Source: Lagopus muta (lineage: Eukaryota > Chordata > Aves > Galliformes > Phasianidae). From it: 64,000 nt of DNA. Each line of letters begins with the position of its first letter. Position 1 is the first letter of the stretch. Under the pieces are notes generated by a model that was not told the DNA's origin, searched no databases, and saw only the letters and a list, made by a program, of their open reading frames with translations. The DNA lies in assembly GCF_023343835.1 (NCBI RefSeq), contig NC_064437.1, forward strand, positions 53,146,972 through 53,210,971. The letters are read 5' to 3'. The translations under genes and the position numbers were made by a program. Below are positions 13,501-25,650 of this stretch, piece by piece.

Positions 13501-16500
13501 CAATGGTCCGCTGAATGTTCATTTTCACCTCTCCTCCCAAGTCCAGCTAGCATTCAGTCCCTTAAATTACTGTGGCTGTACAGTACTATGGATTACTAAT
13601 GACTTTTATTGTCTTCTTCCCCATTGTGTACAGATGGGAGAATCTTCAGCACAAGTTTCTACTGCTATTGGATGGACAGCGCCAGATGTTCACAGCGCGT
13701 CGTCATTAATTAATTAAAATGGACAGGTTTTGTCTGTGAGGCAGCTCAGATAGATTAGATGTGTGATAGGCATGAACTGAAGTCACATTTGCGCAGCGAT
13801 GCAGGCATTAACTATGTTTTTTGTTCATACAGCTCTTCGTTCACACAGCTCTGTACTGTAATAATTGGAAGTGCTAGTTAAGTTGTAGTCTCAAAGGAGA
13901 GACAACCCGTCTTCCAAGTTATTGACTAAATTTCCATGTGAAGAGTATATTTTTGTGAGAATGCTGAAGTGTGGGAGCTGGCCACATCCAAATTCTGATG
14001 CTTGGATCATTTCTGATACTGACGGTGCTTAGGGTAGTTTACACTGAACACGTGTTCCTAAATTCCAATCAATGTCAAACTTGGCACACTTTGGGACTCT
14101 CTGACTAGCACAACACACTTGTCTGTACTGATCTGGGACTGTTACTTGAACAGGAGTTAGACTGCTGTCTACAAAAGGAAAAGAATATTTGCGCTGCTCA
14201 TCTTGTCAGAAAACTAGGCAGGTGATCTCCATTCCAGATCCGGCACTTTTATTTTCCTCCTGCCAGCTGTTATGTTGGTTATTGAAGGCCGTGGCGTCTT
14301 GCTAGTGGAACAATGTAAGAAGTCAAATGGAAGCTTTTTTTTTTTTTAACCCTAAAGCTAAGAACATTGATGGGTCTCCTGTGACTGATCAGTAGGAACC
14401 CTGTTGCCTCTGATATGCTTGAAGAGGAAAAACTGAGATGCTGCAGAAGCAGAGCTAGTATTACCTGTGACAGACAGGGTGTACTAGTTAGTGTGAGCTA
14501 GAATTAACTCACGTACCAGTGGCACTGTGAAGGTATGGCCTGGATTATATAAATCTGTTTAGTCTCTTGCAAGAATGCTGTTTCATACAGCTCTCCTGGC
14601 TATCTTAACTGTTCCAAACTGTTTGCACATACTGCCAGTCCTAGTTTTCTGACAAGAGTAGAAATGTTAACTAATAAAATGTGACTTCAGAAAGGTCCAG
14701 TTTTTTTCAAGAGGCTGTGATAATGGAATTTTCGTTCTTCAACTGCTTGTGTTTGCAGTAGTAGCTATTGAGTCCAGCAGCATCCAAGATGTTCTCCTTT
14801 TGTAGATGAACCAGATGCTTCTGCCACAAGTGGACAAACAGAAGAATGTGCAGAAAGCCTGGCAGGCTTCTGTAATTGTATGTGGCAGCATTCTTGTGTC
14901 TGTTCTGGAATGAGGTGTGCTGTCTCAGTCACCTCACGTGTTCTTAAACTGACCTGTTACTTGTTACCTGTTGCTGGCTGTGAACTTGAAATACCACAGT
15001 TGGTGCATGAGCACAAAGTCTTTATAAGTCATACAAAATCTTTATAAATCATATATTATTGCAGCCTCTACCGAAGCCCTGGATTATAGCTCAGTTAGAG
15101 AGCTTTTTCCACAAGTGTGTGTTAGCTTTTTGGACATGTAAGACACCCAGGAAATCCCCCTTCTCGTAACGTTCTCCGCTTGGATCTGATCTCAACAGGG
15201 TGTCGTAGTCAATCTTCAGCACAGTTCTTAAGTGGAGACCAAGAACCCTGGGCCTTTAGAGGTGGTCTAGCAGGAGAGTTCCAGGTATCAATATGACTTC
15301 ACAACTGAATGACGTTTTCTTTGTTTTATGAGAAACCTTTTGTTGCACATCAGAGGTCTGGAAGGATTGGTCTGCCGAAGGCTTTCTGGTCCAAAGCCCA
15401 TTAGCCTTACAGCTTGGTTTAAAATAATTTTCCTCCCATTTCTACAGTAGTTTCTCAAGGAGATGCTGCCTGTCCCACGCGCCCGCGAAGCGCAGCGGCT
15501 TTAGTTGTACATTTCACGTTGTTTCTTTGCAGGTCGCACAGCATTTTTATCTGCGCCCGCAGTCGCGCCACGCGCGCATGCTTGTCCACCAATGGGAATT
15601 CCATGAGCAAAGAGAGGGAGCGACCCCAATGTGTGTCGCTAAATAAAGCAGCAGCGTGTTTTCTTGGATAGATTCAATTGGCCAATGCTCTCAAATCTGT
15701 TCTCGAGTCTGCTTACACCAACTCGAATTTGTTCATGGATTTTTCAGGTGCTGTACTTTTCCCCCCTCACAGGTGCTCTGCGCGCAGCAAATAGAGTCAG
15801 CGCTTTGCTTTTGGGATAAAGCGTCTCCTCTGGCCAGTTAACCCTCTTCAGACCAAACCTTTCCTCCTGACATTCTGTGTTCTTATAGAGACAGTGTAGA
15901 TACGATTGGTAAAAGCATTTTAAAGTAGATAGGATAAGCAGGCTTTTAATGTGCTTTTTCAATTGCATATTCCAAAACACCAATTGGATATTTTCTATTC
16001 GAGTAAGGTCTTTGCATTTGTAAAGCCTACCAACCCCACCTTCTTCTGGGGTGCCTGCAAGTAGCAAATGTTAATTTGGCAGTCTGCAGTGCACGCCCGA
16101 GAGTCTTGGGATCTTGTACATGCACTCACATCAAGTATTTTGTTTTCACAGCGTTTGCTGCCTATTGATGGGGCAAATGACCTCTTTTTTCAACCGCCTC
16201 CATTAACGCCCACCTCCAAGGTGTACACCATAAGGCCCTACTTCCCCAAGGATGAGGTAACTGCTTCTGCCTTTTGTTGTCCTTGTTGATGTTTTGCCTT
16301 TTGTGGCAACACTGGTTCCTTCGGAGTCCCTCCATCCTCTGATGAAACAGATGTTCCAGTATCTTGCAAAAAACAAATGCAGGAGAATGGAGGATAAGTG
16401 ATTTGCCTATGATTTAACAGCCCGCTGTGCTGCAGTACAGTTACACCCACAGCATGACTGCAGTCTTCCATCCCCCTTTTTTTTTGTGTGTGTGATGCCT

Positions 16501-19500
16501 TCCATGTTTCTCAGCAGTGGGTTAAAATGATTCCCTGCTGATAGTGGCATTCTTGCAGTGGGAGCACATGTAGTGCTGTGACTGTAGAGGTGGGTGGGTG
16601 TGCCTGTTCACCCAGTAATTATTCTGGTAATTCCTAGTATGGAAAAGGAGCCCCTTTCAATGCTGTAATGCAGGTCTAAAGCTGGCTTCTTAGAAATAGT
16701 CTGTGTGGCTTTCTTTCCAGTGAAAGTTTAGTAATTAGCCTTCAGGATTAATCCCCAGTTGTAGAAACGTGCAGAAAGTTGACCTTTCATTTTTCTTTTC
16801 CTTCCATTGAACATAACCAGTATTTTGGACAGGTGACTGTGAGATAGTAGTAGTTGGGGAGGGGGGAGAACTGATCCTTTCTTAGAGATGTGTGCTCCTG
16901 TTTGGTGTAAGTGAAGTCCTGTCAGTACTAGCTTACGGTGGAGCAGTGGAGCTGGTAATGAAATCTCTCTAAAACAAAGGAGTTCACTTCTGAGTTTCAT
17001 GACTTGAGATCTCTCCTCTCTTCCTAGGCGTCTGTATATAAGATCTGCAGAGAAATGTACGCTGATGGAGCTGATCAACCTTTCCACAGTCTGCCAGACT
17101 TAATTGGAGACAAGTATGTCTTAGAAATGAGTGAACTGACAGAAGTGGTTATGAAGGATGATGTTGTGACACTGTATTTAATTTGAGGGGTTTTTTAAGT
17201 GTGTGTGTGCAGGATGCACGACTTCTGACTTAAATAAGCAAAAAAGCCATCTGTGATCATTAAGAAATTGAAACTGACTTCTAAAAGATACTGTTAACAC
17301 TTGTGTCTCAGTTAATGCTCTGGTCACGTGTGGTGAGCTGTTAGAAAAAAAGATTGAGCTGAAATGTCTATATTGAGAAACTCATGCATCATAGTACCAC
17401 TTCAGTTGTGAAAGTACATCATGGGTATCTGTGGTGACATTCTGGTGGGGTTTTTTTAAACCTAGTATGGTTCTTCAGGTAATTGAAAGACTTTCTGAGG
17501 ACTAGCATGCCAGGCAACTGCATTGATTTTTATTTATTAGTTGTGAAATGCATATTGTAGTCTACCTGCATCAACATTTTAAAGCAATGACAAGAAGTAA
17601 AAGTATTAAATCTTGAGCTGTAGAGTGAGCAACTATTTTGTTGTGTCTTGGGTGTGTATTTTAGGTAGAACTTTGTAAAGAAGCTTCTCTGTGAGAGGCA
17701 GGAAGGTAGTTAAGAAAGGATGTGTAACTGCTGTCAAAAAAATGAACAGGAAGGTAATAGCAGCAGGAATATTGAGAGCAGCAGGTGAAGAAGGTTTGTG
17801 TGCTGAATCAGACCCGAGGCTGTATAGAATTAAACTGTGAGGATCCTGAACTTTTGGTGCTCATCACTGAGTTTTGACAGCTGATCAGTCTGTTAATTGA
17901 TGCATTGTAAGAATTTATTTGCACTGCTGGAGAGCTCTGTCACTTCTTTGGGTGACCTCAGCTTCATCCAGAACACACAGAGCGTGCCTGTTCAATAGGA
18001 CCTGCTTTTGGCTGAATGTGGTTGCTTTCTGCAGGTTAGTAGGAGGTCTGCTCACCCTCAGCCTGGATTACTGCTTTGTCTTGGAAGATGAGGATGGCAT
18101 ATGTGGCTACGCTTTGGGAACAGTTGATGTGACTCCTTTCATTAAGAAATGCAAAATGTCTTGGATCCCTTTCATGCAAGAGAAATATACGAAACCAAAT
18201 AGCGACAAGGAGCTGTCTGAGGCAGAGGTTGGTATAACTGTGAGGCTGGGACTTAACACTGAGCTGCATTCTTCTTTCTCTCAAAGGCAGTCCTTTGTAT
18301 TTCTTTGGATTTAAAGCTTTTGTAGTTTATTTTTCATACCTTTCTGTTGTCTTTGAACATAGTATCTGACATCTTAGTGCTGATACTGAAAGTGCTCACT
18401 GTGTCAGATGCAGCCGTGTTATGAGGCACCTTCCAGGTGTACTTAGTAGTAATTGATGCAGTAAGTACACAGGTTTTTGGAACTGCTAAGTGGCAGGAGC
18501 TTTGAAACCAAGAGCAAGCATTAATTTAAAGAGAACTACATTTTGATGAAAGTGAAGCACTGTTTCTGTTCTGCAAAATGAGACGTTGGTGTCCTCGTGC
18601 ACGAGAGGTTCAGGTCTGACAGATGCACCAGTTGAAGTATGGAAAACCACATCAAGAACTGGGTTGCTTTTCCACTTAAAATCTTTGAACCATTTGTGTG
18701 GTGTGATGGGTGTAAGTGGTGCAGAATGGTGTCCTGCTCACCAGTTCCTGGTGGTAATTCAGTCTGTGGCCTCTGGCCAGTTGTGTTGTGTGCATAGAAG
18801 GGGTTTAAAAAAACAGCCTTGCAGCAAACGTTGTTCTTTCCAAATGTGTGTGTTCTGCATTGGGTGCAGCTAGGGAATGTGACCTTACAGCTCACTTCTG
18901 TTATTGAAGTGGAGCTCAAGTTAAGTCTGCAGTCTGTAGGTCTTTTGACTTTGTTTTTCTAGATTTGTGCAGTTTTTGCTCTTAACTGCATAGGAAAGCT
19001 CCCATGTGTATGAAGACTCTGGTAACAAAGCAGAGCAAAGCTCTAGTAGGTCCAAAAAGGAGAAGCTTTGATTTCCAGATGTTTAAAGCCAAACTTCAGG
19101 GGAAGAGAAAGCAGGAGGTACATTATGCTAGTAAACTGGCTTTGTCATTCAGAGGTCTATGAATGTTTTTAACCCAGGATTCCTGCTTCTAGTACAATAC
19201 TTCAGAAAAAGTCTGCTTCTGAAGCCTATGGGTATTGAAGGATGTTCCCTGGAGAGCAGAGAAGGTTTTTTGTACTTGCTATTGAGATGGATGCTGTGGG
19301 TTTTTCTCAGTTTAGCCTTTTGACACCATAAAGGAGAGAACATCAGTAAGTTGTTTAGAAGCTGTTGCCATTAAACATCAGTAGGGAAAAGTTCTGATTT
19401 TTTTTTTTTTTTTCCCCAAAGAATAAAGAGTTCCTTTACTGACCTCTTATCTCTTACTAATCTGTCTCCACTTTAGTCTGAAAAGCTCCTGTTCCAAACT

Positions 19501-21261
19501 TCTTAGAGCATTTGATTCAAATTGCTGACATCTCTTATGATTCAGTTGTTTCTTACTTTACTTAACTGCTTCTTGAGACCCAAACCCAATGGGATGTTTT
19601 GTTTCACAGAGGAAAGATCCAGCCTTTTGAGTGCTGTGTTGTAACGTTTCCTTGGTACTCACTACCACACGGCTGGCTCTGAATGCATGCTGTGGGACTG
19701 TGCATGCTATAGCTGTGTTGAAGTCCAGAGGGCCTGGCCTGGTTCTGTATCTGAAGTGGTTCAACCAGTCTGAAGTAGCAGACTGAGACTTGGTCTGTCA
19801 CTGCAGGAGTGTGGGAGATAGCAGATTGTGGATTTGACAGTAAGGTGTCTAAGCTTGACCTGAAGAAACCCTGATATGCTAAGGTTCCTTGTGTGAGGAA
19901 GCCCCAGTTCTGGTTGTTACAGTGGCAGCCTTCAGTTACACAAAGTTAGGCAGCTTGTTTACGTGAGCTGGTGCTCTGTAATGGCTTCAAAGTTCTGCAG
20001 CCAGCAGCTGTATGATGAGGGTACTTCAGATTTGGCTTTGGGGCAAATGGTTTGGATAACTGCATAAGCAATACGGGTTTCTCAGGCTGCTGTGAGCTGA
20101 AGGATAGGGAGGATAGGAAGCTTACAGCTACAGCCACCCATGGCAGTCAGGTGCAGTTGAAAAGTTTTGAGAGGTGTATTCTGTGAGCAAAGCAACTTCC
20201 CTTGGGAATGAATGAAAATAAAAAGCTAACAGTGACTGAATATCTGGTTCTCATATTCTTTTCAGAAAATAATGCTAAGCTTCCATGAAGAACAAGAAGT
20301 ATTGCCAGAATCATTCCTTGCCAACTTCCCATCATTGATAAAGATTGATATCCACAAAAAAGTGACGGATCCAAGCGTGGCCAAAAGCATGATGGCCTGC
20401 CTGCTCTCTTCTCTAAAGGCTAATGGTAAGCTTACTGCACTCAGAATGCTTGGTGTCCTAATTACGTCTTGGGTCTGCCATAGTTGGTGTTTAGATTGGG
20501 GTAAACAGCCATCCGGAAGTCTTTTATAATTAACTTGTGGTGCTGTCTTCATTAAAGGTAGCTGTTAGCTTTAGCTGTTACCCTGCAAGTTAGAAAACAG
20601 GAGGAGCTGAGGGAGCAGTTGACAAGAAATGTGTGCTTTCATGTCCGTCTTGAACAGCGTGTCCATGCTCCTATGTTCCCTGCTGGCAGTGACAGTGCTG
20701 CTTTTTGCTACATGTGCAAGTGTGCACTGGTGAACAATTACCAAACCCTCAGTATGGGAAGTGCTTGGCCATCTGCCTTACTGCACGTCTGAGGTTCACA
20801 GGTCTTTGCACAGTTTGGTACCTTCCTGTAGTGCCTTTTTTTTCTGAGCCAACATTCAGGGTTTCAGGATGCTTTCATGTGAAATAAGAGGTCTTCAGAG
20901 GGACGTGGTTTGTTCATGCTGACGAGATCTCTGCAACGTGTGGCTCCTTTAGGGAATGGTTGGCTGTGCTGCCATAAATCCGGTCTCTTGGGTACCGTGC
21001 TGCTTGTAGAATTGAATCAGTGATTTGATTGGGTTGAGATGCTGAAATAGATGGGGACTCTAGTACTCGACTGCCCTCTTACAGTATTTCTCTCACTGTT
21101 TTTGTCCCTCTTTTTCCTCTCCAGGCTCCCGTGGGGCCTTTTGTGAAGTGAGGCCAGATGATAAAAGAATTCTGGAATTCTACAGCAAGCTGGGCTGTTT
21201 CGAAATTGCTAAAATGGAAGGATTTCCAAAGGATGTTGTTATCCTTGGAAGAAGCCTTTGA
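1080..21261 (+). CDS. OGA: Protein O-GlcNAcase (O-GlcNAc hydrolase), 16 coding exons
   Basis: Removes O-linked N-acetylglucosamine from serine and threonine of nuclear and cytoplasmic proteins, opposing OGT (family knowledge). Coding exons: 1080-1266, 4598-4649, 4956-5053, 6173-6303, 6998-7169, 8127-8225, 8398-8682, 9216-9374, 10606-11216, 11585-11759, 15199-15284, 16152-16256, 17028-17113, 18035-18227, 20266-20425, 21125-21261. They join in frame to 911 codons plus TGA; the human protein has 916. Residues ~55-395 form the GH84 catalytic domain, with catalytic Asp170-Asp171 in LLFDDIDH and substrate-contact Lys94 (human Asp174/175 and Lys98). An acidic, low-complexity linker (exon 9, ~395-530) leads to the helical stalk and a C-terminal acetyltransferase-like domain (~700-911). 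The start ATG has a good context (A at -3, G at +4) and matches the vertebrate MVQKE start. Intron 2 is GC-AG. The exon 14 donor (GTTGGT) is weak. No break is seen. Confidence 0.98.
1267..4597 (+). other. OGA: OGA intron 1 (3.3 kb)
   Basis: The first ~300 bases belong to the CpG island; the rest is moderately AT-rich unique sequence. I see no exon, RNA gene or recognisable repeat in it. Confidence 0.85.
4650..4955 (+). other. OGA: OGA intron 2, a GC-AG intron
   Basis: The only phase-consistent join between exon 2 (ending FRR) and exon 3 (LQKW) uses the donor AG|GCAAGT at 4650 and the acceptor CATAG at 4951-4955. The donor therefore starts with GC. All its other positions match the strong consensus, as is usual for the small minority of U2-type GC-AG introns. 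Confidence 0.9.
5095..5300 (+). mobile_element. CR1 LINE 3' tail in OGA intron 3
   Basis: Recognisable CR1 3'-end text, including TTTTTCACACAGAGGGTGCT, a segment like GGAACAGGTTGCCCAAGGAG and GATGCCCCATCCCTGCAGGC, reads in the + orientation. The copy is 5'-truncated as almost all CR1 copies are, diverged, and lacks the usual terminal octamer repeats. Confidence 0.85.
5301..10082 (+). other. OGA: OGA introns 3 (end) to 8 (start) around exons 4-8
   Basis: Introns of roughly 0.2 to 1.2 kb (including 6304-6997, 7170-8126, 8226-8397 and 8683-9215) separate exons 4-8. They are AT-rich with short poly-T tracts before acceptors and an A-rich run near 5610-5640. No RNA gene or clear repeat is seen apart from the CR1 tails listed separately. 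Confidence 0.8.
10083..10205 (-). mobile_element. CR1 LINE 3' tail in OGA intron 8
   Basis: The text CAGAATTGTTTGGGTTGGAA, followed by GGGACCTTGTAAGATC and CTTGAATATCTCTG, is the reverse complement of a CR1 3' end, so the element lies on the minus strand. It is a short, diverged fragment. Confidence 0.8.
11760..11821 (+). other. OGA: Intron-10 read-through tail of the short OGA isoform
   Basis: If the exon 10 donor at 11760 is not used, the reading frame runs on for 20 residues ([20 protein letters not shown]) to a TAG at 11819-11821. This would give a 676-residue product lacking the acetyltransferase-like domain. Human OGA has a short isoform of 677 residues made by reading into the same intron. 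The near-equal length and same position suggest the isoform is shared. Possible poly(A) signals downstream in the intron are ATTAAA near 11944 and AATAAA at 14673-14678. Whether chicken cells make it cannot be told from sequence. Confidence 0.55.
11822..15198 (+). other. OGA: OGA intron 10 remainder (3.4 kb)
   Basis: This is the largest OGA intron. It may hold the 3' UTR of the short isoform (AATAAA at 14673-14678). A long minus-strand open frame at 12052-12612 has no recognisable content. Nothing else is identified. Confidence 0.7.
15463..15735. mobile_element. Possible solo LTR fossil in OGA intron 11
   Basis: A CpG-rich island of about 270 bases sits in otherwise AT-rich intron sequence. 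It contains a CCAAT box (15589-15593) and an AATAAA (15642-15647) followed by T/G-rich sequence, the order seen in an LTR with U3, R and U5 parts. Both edges are approximate, no target-site duplication was confirmed and no family is recognised. It is a fossil with no internal coding region. The alternative is a small intronic CpG island with no mobile origin. Confidence 0.3.
15736..21124 (+). other. OGA: OGA introns 11-15
   Basis: The introns around exons 12-15 (largest 18228-20265) hold poly-T runs and unique AT-rich sequence. I see no RNA gene, CR1 tail or additional exon in them. Confidence 0.75.
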
Positions 21262-23405
21262 AGTGCTCAACAGCAAACTGTTCCAGTGCTGCAGTCCCTT
21301 AACATCTGGGCGGGGAGTGGTGGGGATCTTCATATGGTCTAGCTGAACACAGCCAGCAATAAGCCAGCTTGGAGAGGGGACTGTGCGAAAATCGCCCATC
21401 ACACATTCAGACTGATTTGCTGGAGGAGGATAACGCTGCTGAACACACCGTTTTAGCAAGAGAATCTCTGTCCTCTCCTGGTCTCGTGTGAAGTGCCAAG
21501 GAATCTTGCATGGACAATGTAGCTGCCTGGAGGAATTGTCCTCAGTCAGCGTTGTGACAGCAGTTGTGTGTTTGAGCATCAGCAGAAAAGCAGCTGCTGT
21601 AAGGAAGAATCTGTAAGGACGCAGTTTTGTTTCGGTGTCGTAGAGCAGGATGTGCAACTGGGAGTTGCAGGAGTGGGAGGGATTACTTATGTCAATCAGC
21701 AGATGTAAAGATAAGTAGTTATAGTTCTATTTTTGACTATCTTTATGCTTGTTGATTAAGCGATGACCCATTGTCACTTCTAACGACCATTGGTTCGAGC
21801 TTTGTGCTGTTAGGGACAAATGTGCAGTGGTCTGTGGCAGAAGTCACGTAATGACAAACCTGTAAATTTCGGTGTATATAAACTTAGCTGTATGCTGACT
21901 AACTTTTTGTTTACCAGTTTTTGTAACTTTTTCTTTTAAAAACTGAAAGGATATAGGTCCAAGATGGCACTTTTGAATAACATAAAACCACGATGGAGAG
22001 CAAATCTGTCCACAGCACTGACTTTTTTTCTTTTTTTTTTAAACTGTGCCTCATGTCCAGGGCTATAGAAACTGAGCACATTGGGTAAGGAGTGCTGATC
22101 CCAAGGATCCTTCCTTCAGATGCCTGTTGGTTTCCTGCCGAGCTCCCACAGCTCAAGGCTGTGCCATCATTCTCCTGGGACAGAAGCAGCAATTCACAGG
22201 GTGGGCTGCTGAACCTGTGCCTGTTGGTGGTGTTAATACAGAAGTGGGTGGAAGATAGAGGGAAAGAGCTGGCCCACAGCTGGGATTTATCCTTGGAACA
22301 GTCACCATGTTTCAAAGCCCTTTCATTCTAGTTCGATTCAATCAGGGTCTTCAAGTCCTGCACATTTGTATCAAATAACTTTTCTATAAGAGATGCCACA
22401 GTAAGCACATTTTTACTCTTCATTTCAATGGTTACCTATTTTTAAATGTTCCAAGAGCTCAGCATTCGTGCCCAGGTGTGACGCCTTGGCTACGAGATGG
22501 AACCAGCACGCTGTGGGATGTAGAGGCGAGCCAGTCGCATCATTTGTGACACTGGTACGTCACAGAAGTCCTGGTGTCACACAGGAGGGGTTGGCCAACG
22601 TTGCAGTACCATGTTTCTGTCACCTGCAGTCTTAATCTTCTTCAATTCCCTGGGTTATTTCAGCGGTGCACAAAGGAAGTTTGGTTCCTTGCACGAGCTT
22701 CCGGCTGCACTGAAGTTCCACAGCCTATAATGAACGGCATTAAGGCTGCAGTGAAGTTGCCTGCAGCCTGTAAGGAGATGCTGTGCTCAGCCTTCTGCTG
22801 CAGTCACGTGCAGGATTATTTTTTTTCCTTTGCAGAATGTGAACCATTGTTTCAATGCGTTAGCGAAAATATTTAAGTCGAAATAAGTTCATTTCAGTTT
22901 TAGAGAGAGGTACGGGGTGGCTCTGTGGGATTTCATGTAAGTCAGAGCTGAATGCCACTAGTTTTTATACAGCTTTGAATGCATGTTGAGTAGCTGATGC
23001 CTTGGTTTGTCAGGTGGGAGAGGTTTTTTTGTTTTGTTTCTTCATGGATACCGGAGTCAACTTATTTTATCTGGATTCATAGCATTACAGCATAGGATGC
23101 TTGTGGCCTTATTTCTGGCTTTTAAGGAGCTGCCACATTTTCTCTTCCTATGACTTTGTTATTATTATAAAAGTTAATTGTATAAGCCTATGGGAATGTC
23201 AGGCCGATGCCATCATTCTAGGATTGTAAAGTGATATGTTCACATATCTTTCATGGTTAAGAGTTTTCATTAAGGTTGGAATGCCACTTTCGTTAATCTG
23301 TTTTTAGATCAACAGTATCTGTAGCAGGAAAGGGGAAAAAAAAAAGACCTGTAAAACTGTATTTGAAGACCATGCAAGAAATAGAATAAAAATTGAGAAG
23401 TGAAT
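21262..23405 (+). other. OGA: OGA 3' UTR
   Basis: After the TGA, about 2.1 kb of sequence with no long frame leads to AATAAA at 23385-23390. A GT-rich downstream element (TGTGTGTTTTGTGTATG, around 23418-23434) follows, the expected layout of a strong cleavage site. The length is close to that of the mammalian OGA 3' UTR. Cleavage is inferred at about 23,400-23,410. Confidence 0.75.
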
Positions 23406-23410
23406 GTAAA

Positions 23411-24790
23411 TAAGAAATGTGTGTTTTGTGTATGAGGCTTGTGAACCAGAAGTGGGTCAGCAGTGAGTATTGTGCCATGCCACGTGTGCTGGAAGCCCTC
23501 AGGATCAGCTGTCAAAGAAAACAGGATGCACTGGATTGCTCTCTTGTGCCTGCCTGCAGCCCTGCAGTCCGGAGCAGGTCAGGCTTTTGCTGCCAGGGCC
23601 TGGGGCTCGCAGGTGTTCAGTTGGCACTGCGGGAAATGCACGGGGATCGGATCCCACTTGTGCATCTTGTTTGCATGTGGGAGGTGCTGTCCCCAAAGCT
23701 GCTCTGCCTGCCGGACCTCAGCCTGCAGGGATTTGTCTGGCTGCGCTCCTACTGGCTGAGGCTATCGCGTGGTTGTGTAACGCAGCTTAAGGGGGGCTGA
23801 GTCCTTAAGGCTTCAGTCCTAGGACTTTTTATTCTGGGGGGTTATGTTCCTTTGTGTATATTTCAGCGTGTAGGATTCTGACTGGAAGAATGATGCGTCT
23901 CTCATAGGGAATCGTGCTTGCCTTGCTCCTCGATGCGTTCTGGGCACAGCGGGTGAGCTGAGGGAAAGGAAAACCGCATCCCCTGCACGTCTCCTCGGCC
24001 TGGGCGATGGTTCAGATCGTGCTGTTGCGCTGGGAATTGTTCCCGTAGGGAAACGCAGCGCAGGAACGTCCTTGCCTTCCCTGCCCTCGGGTGGTGCTGC
24101 AGGCAGTGCCTGTCCCTGCGCTGTGCAGGCAGCCGCGTGGCTCAGGGAGCAGCTGCTGCAGGAGCGCGTGAGTCCACAGGCAGCCTGGGTGTGTGTGCTT
24201 GTGCAACGGCAGCGGGTGAGCGCTTGTTTTCTGGGACCTGGGGCAGCTCCCCAGCCCTCTTCGGTGTGTTTTCGTTGAATCGAGCAGCACACGTGGCAGG
24301 CGGGCTGGTGGCTTCTCTGCAGTGGGAGCAGAGCCAGTTCAGGCCAGGGCTGCGGAGTGAGCTCACTGCTGAAGTGAGCTATTTCAACGCAGCTTCTTCC
24401 CCGAGAGGTGCACCGCATCACTTCCTCTCCTGCTCGGAGATCTACTCGAGCCCTGTGCTGCATGCTGGAGCAGCGTATTGCCTTCCCATCTGCTGTGTTC
24501 AAAGGTGTATGGCCAGAGATCGAGCTGCTCTCGTGCCTGCACCCAAAGGAGTAGAGATGAGTTGGTCCCTCCCGCTGCACCTCAGTCTCTGTTACCCCTC
24601 CATCTGCGTTTCCGTTCCCAAGGTGCCTTTTGGGGCTGCTCACCACCCTCGCAACTTCGGATTTTCTGCCCACCCCCCAGAAAAACCTTCAGCCGGAAGC
24701 CGCGAGTTGCCAGGAAAATCCATTAGGCTCCCACCGGGGTTAACATCCCTTCGCCTGTTATTGCGTGGGAATAAAACGCCATAAATATGC
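23411..24790. other. OGA-NPM3 intergenic interval
   Basis: About 1.4 kb of increasingly GC-rich sequence. A 284-codon minus-strand open frame here begins at a non-ATG codon, has no recognisable domain and is read as chance. No repeat is recognised. Confidence 0.7.
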
Positions 24791-24799
24791 CATTTCACC

Positions 24800-25650
24800 A
24801 AGTCTTCCCCTCTCTGCACAGCTGCTCCGCGGGCCGAGCCCTTCCACCAGAGCCCCATAACCTTCGGGCCGCGGCTTCGCTCCCCCATCCTCCCCCCCGC
24901 CGTGCAGCAGACCTGGCCCGGGCCCGTCCTCAGCGCCCGGCGGCCGCTGGGTGGTGCAGCCCCGCTGGGGCGGGCGGAGCCGGGGGCGGTGCGGGGCGGC
25001 CCGGCACGGCTCTGCGCGGCTCCTCTCGGCACGGAACCGCCCGCCCCGCGCTACGGACTCATGGAGCCGCACGGCCCCGGCAGCGTCCTGTTCGGTGAGC
25101 GGCAGCGGGGGGCCTTAAAATGGGGCCGGAGGAGGGAGAACGTATGGGAAATGTGTTGGGGGCAGGAGGTGCGGGTAAAACGTGGGGAGCGCGTGGGGAA
25201 AGGTTCCAGATGGGCTGGGGTTGGGGAGGCTTGGGGGGACGGAGGGGCCGGCACAGGGTGCGGTAGGGGCGCGTAAGGGGGCCTGGGGGCAGCAGACGGA
25301 CGGGAGGGACGGGGGACGGGGGGGGCGGACACACGAGTGACACGATGGCACCGGCGGGGTGGCTGGAGGGACGCTGGTGTGAACCGCGTGCGCGGCCGGG
25401 GCACGGAAACACGTGTACGGCAGCCGAGGGGCTCGGGGGAAGATGTGCCGGCATTCCCACGTGCGCTGCCGGCTCATCCCGGCTGCTCTTCCCGTGCCGG
25501 GGCCGGGCGGGCGGCCCTAACCTGCCTCCTCCCATTCCCCCCCCTCCCCGAGAGCCGGCCGAGTCCCACACGTGGCCGGGCCGCTCTCCCGGCGCACACG
25601 TGCTCGGGGCCGTCCCCAGCCTAAAGCCGCCAATCGCGGCGTGGTCCTGC
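24800..25650 (+). promoter_or_regulatory. NPM3: NPM3 CpG-island promoter with E-box cluster
   Basis: GC- and CpG-rich sequence surrounds NPM3 exon 1. Four perfect CACGTG E-boxes lie in the start of intron 1 at 25410-25415, 25458-25463, 25569-25574 and 25597-25602. CACGTG binds MYC/MAX, USF and related factors; which of them acts here is unknown. No TATA box is evident. Confidence 0.7.

Noticed and set aside
23819-24673. 284-codon open frame on the minus strand between OGA and NPM3
   Set aside because: It begins with GTG rather than ATG, lies in GC-rich stop-poor DNA, shows no domain, signal or splice structure and resembles no protein I know.
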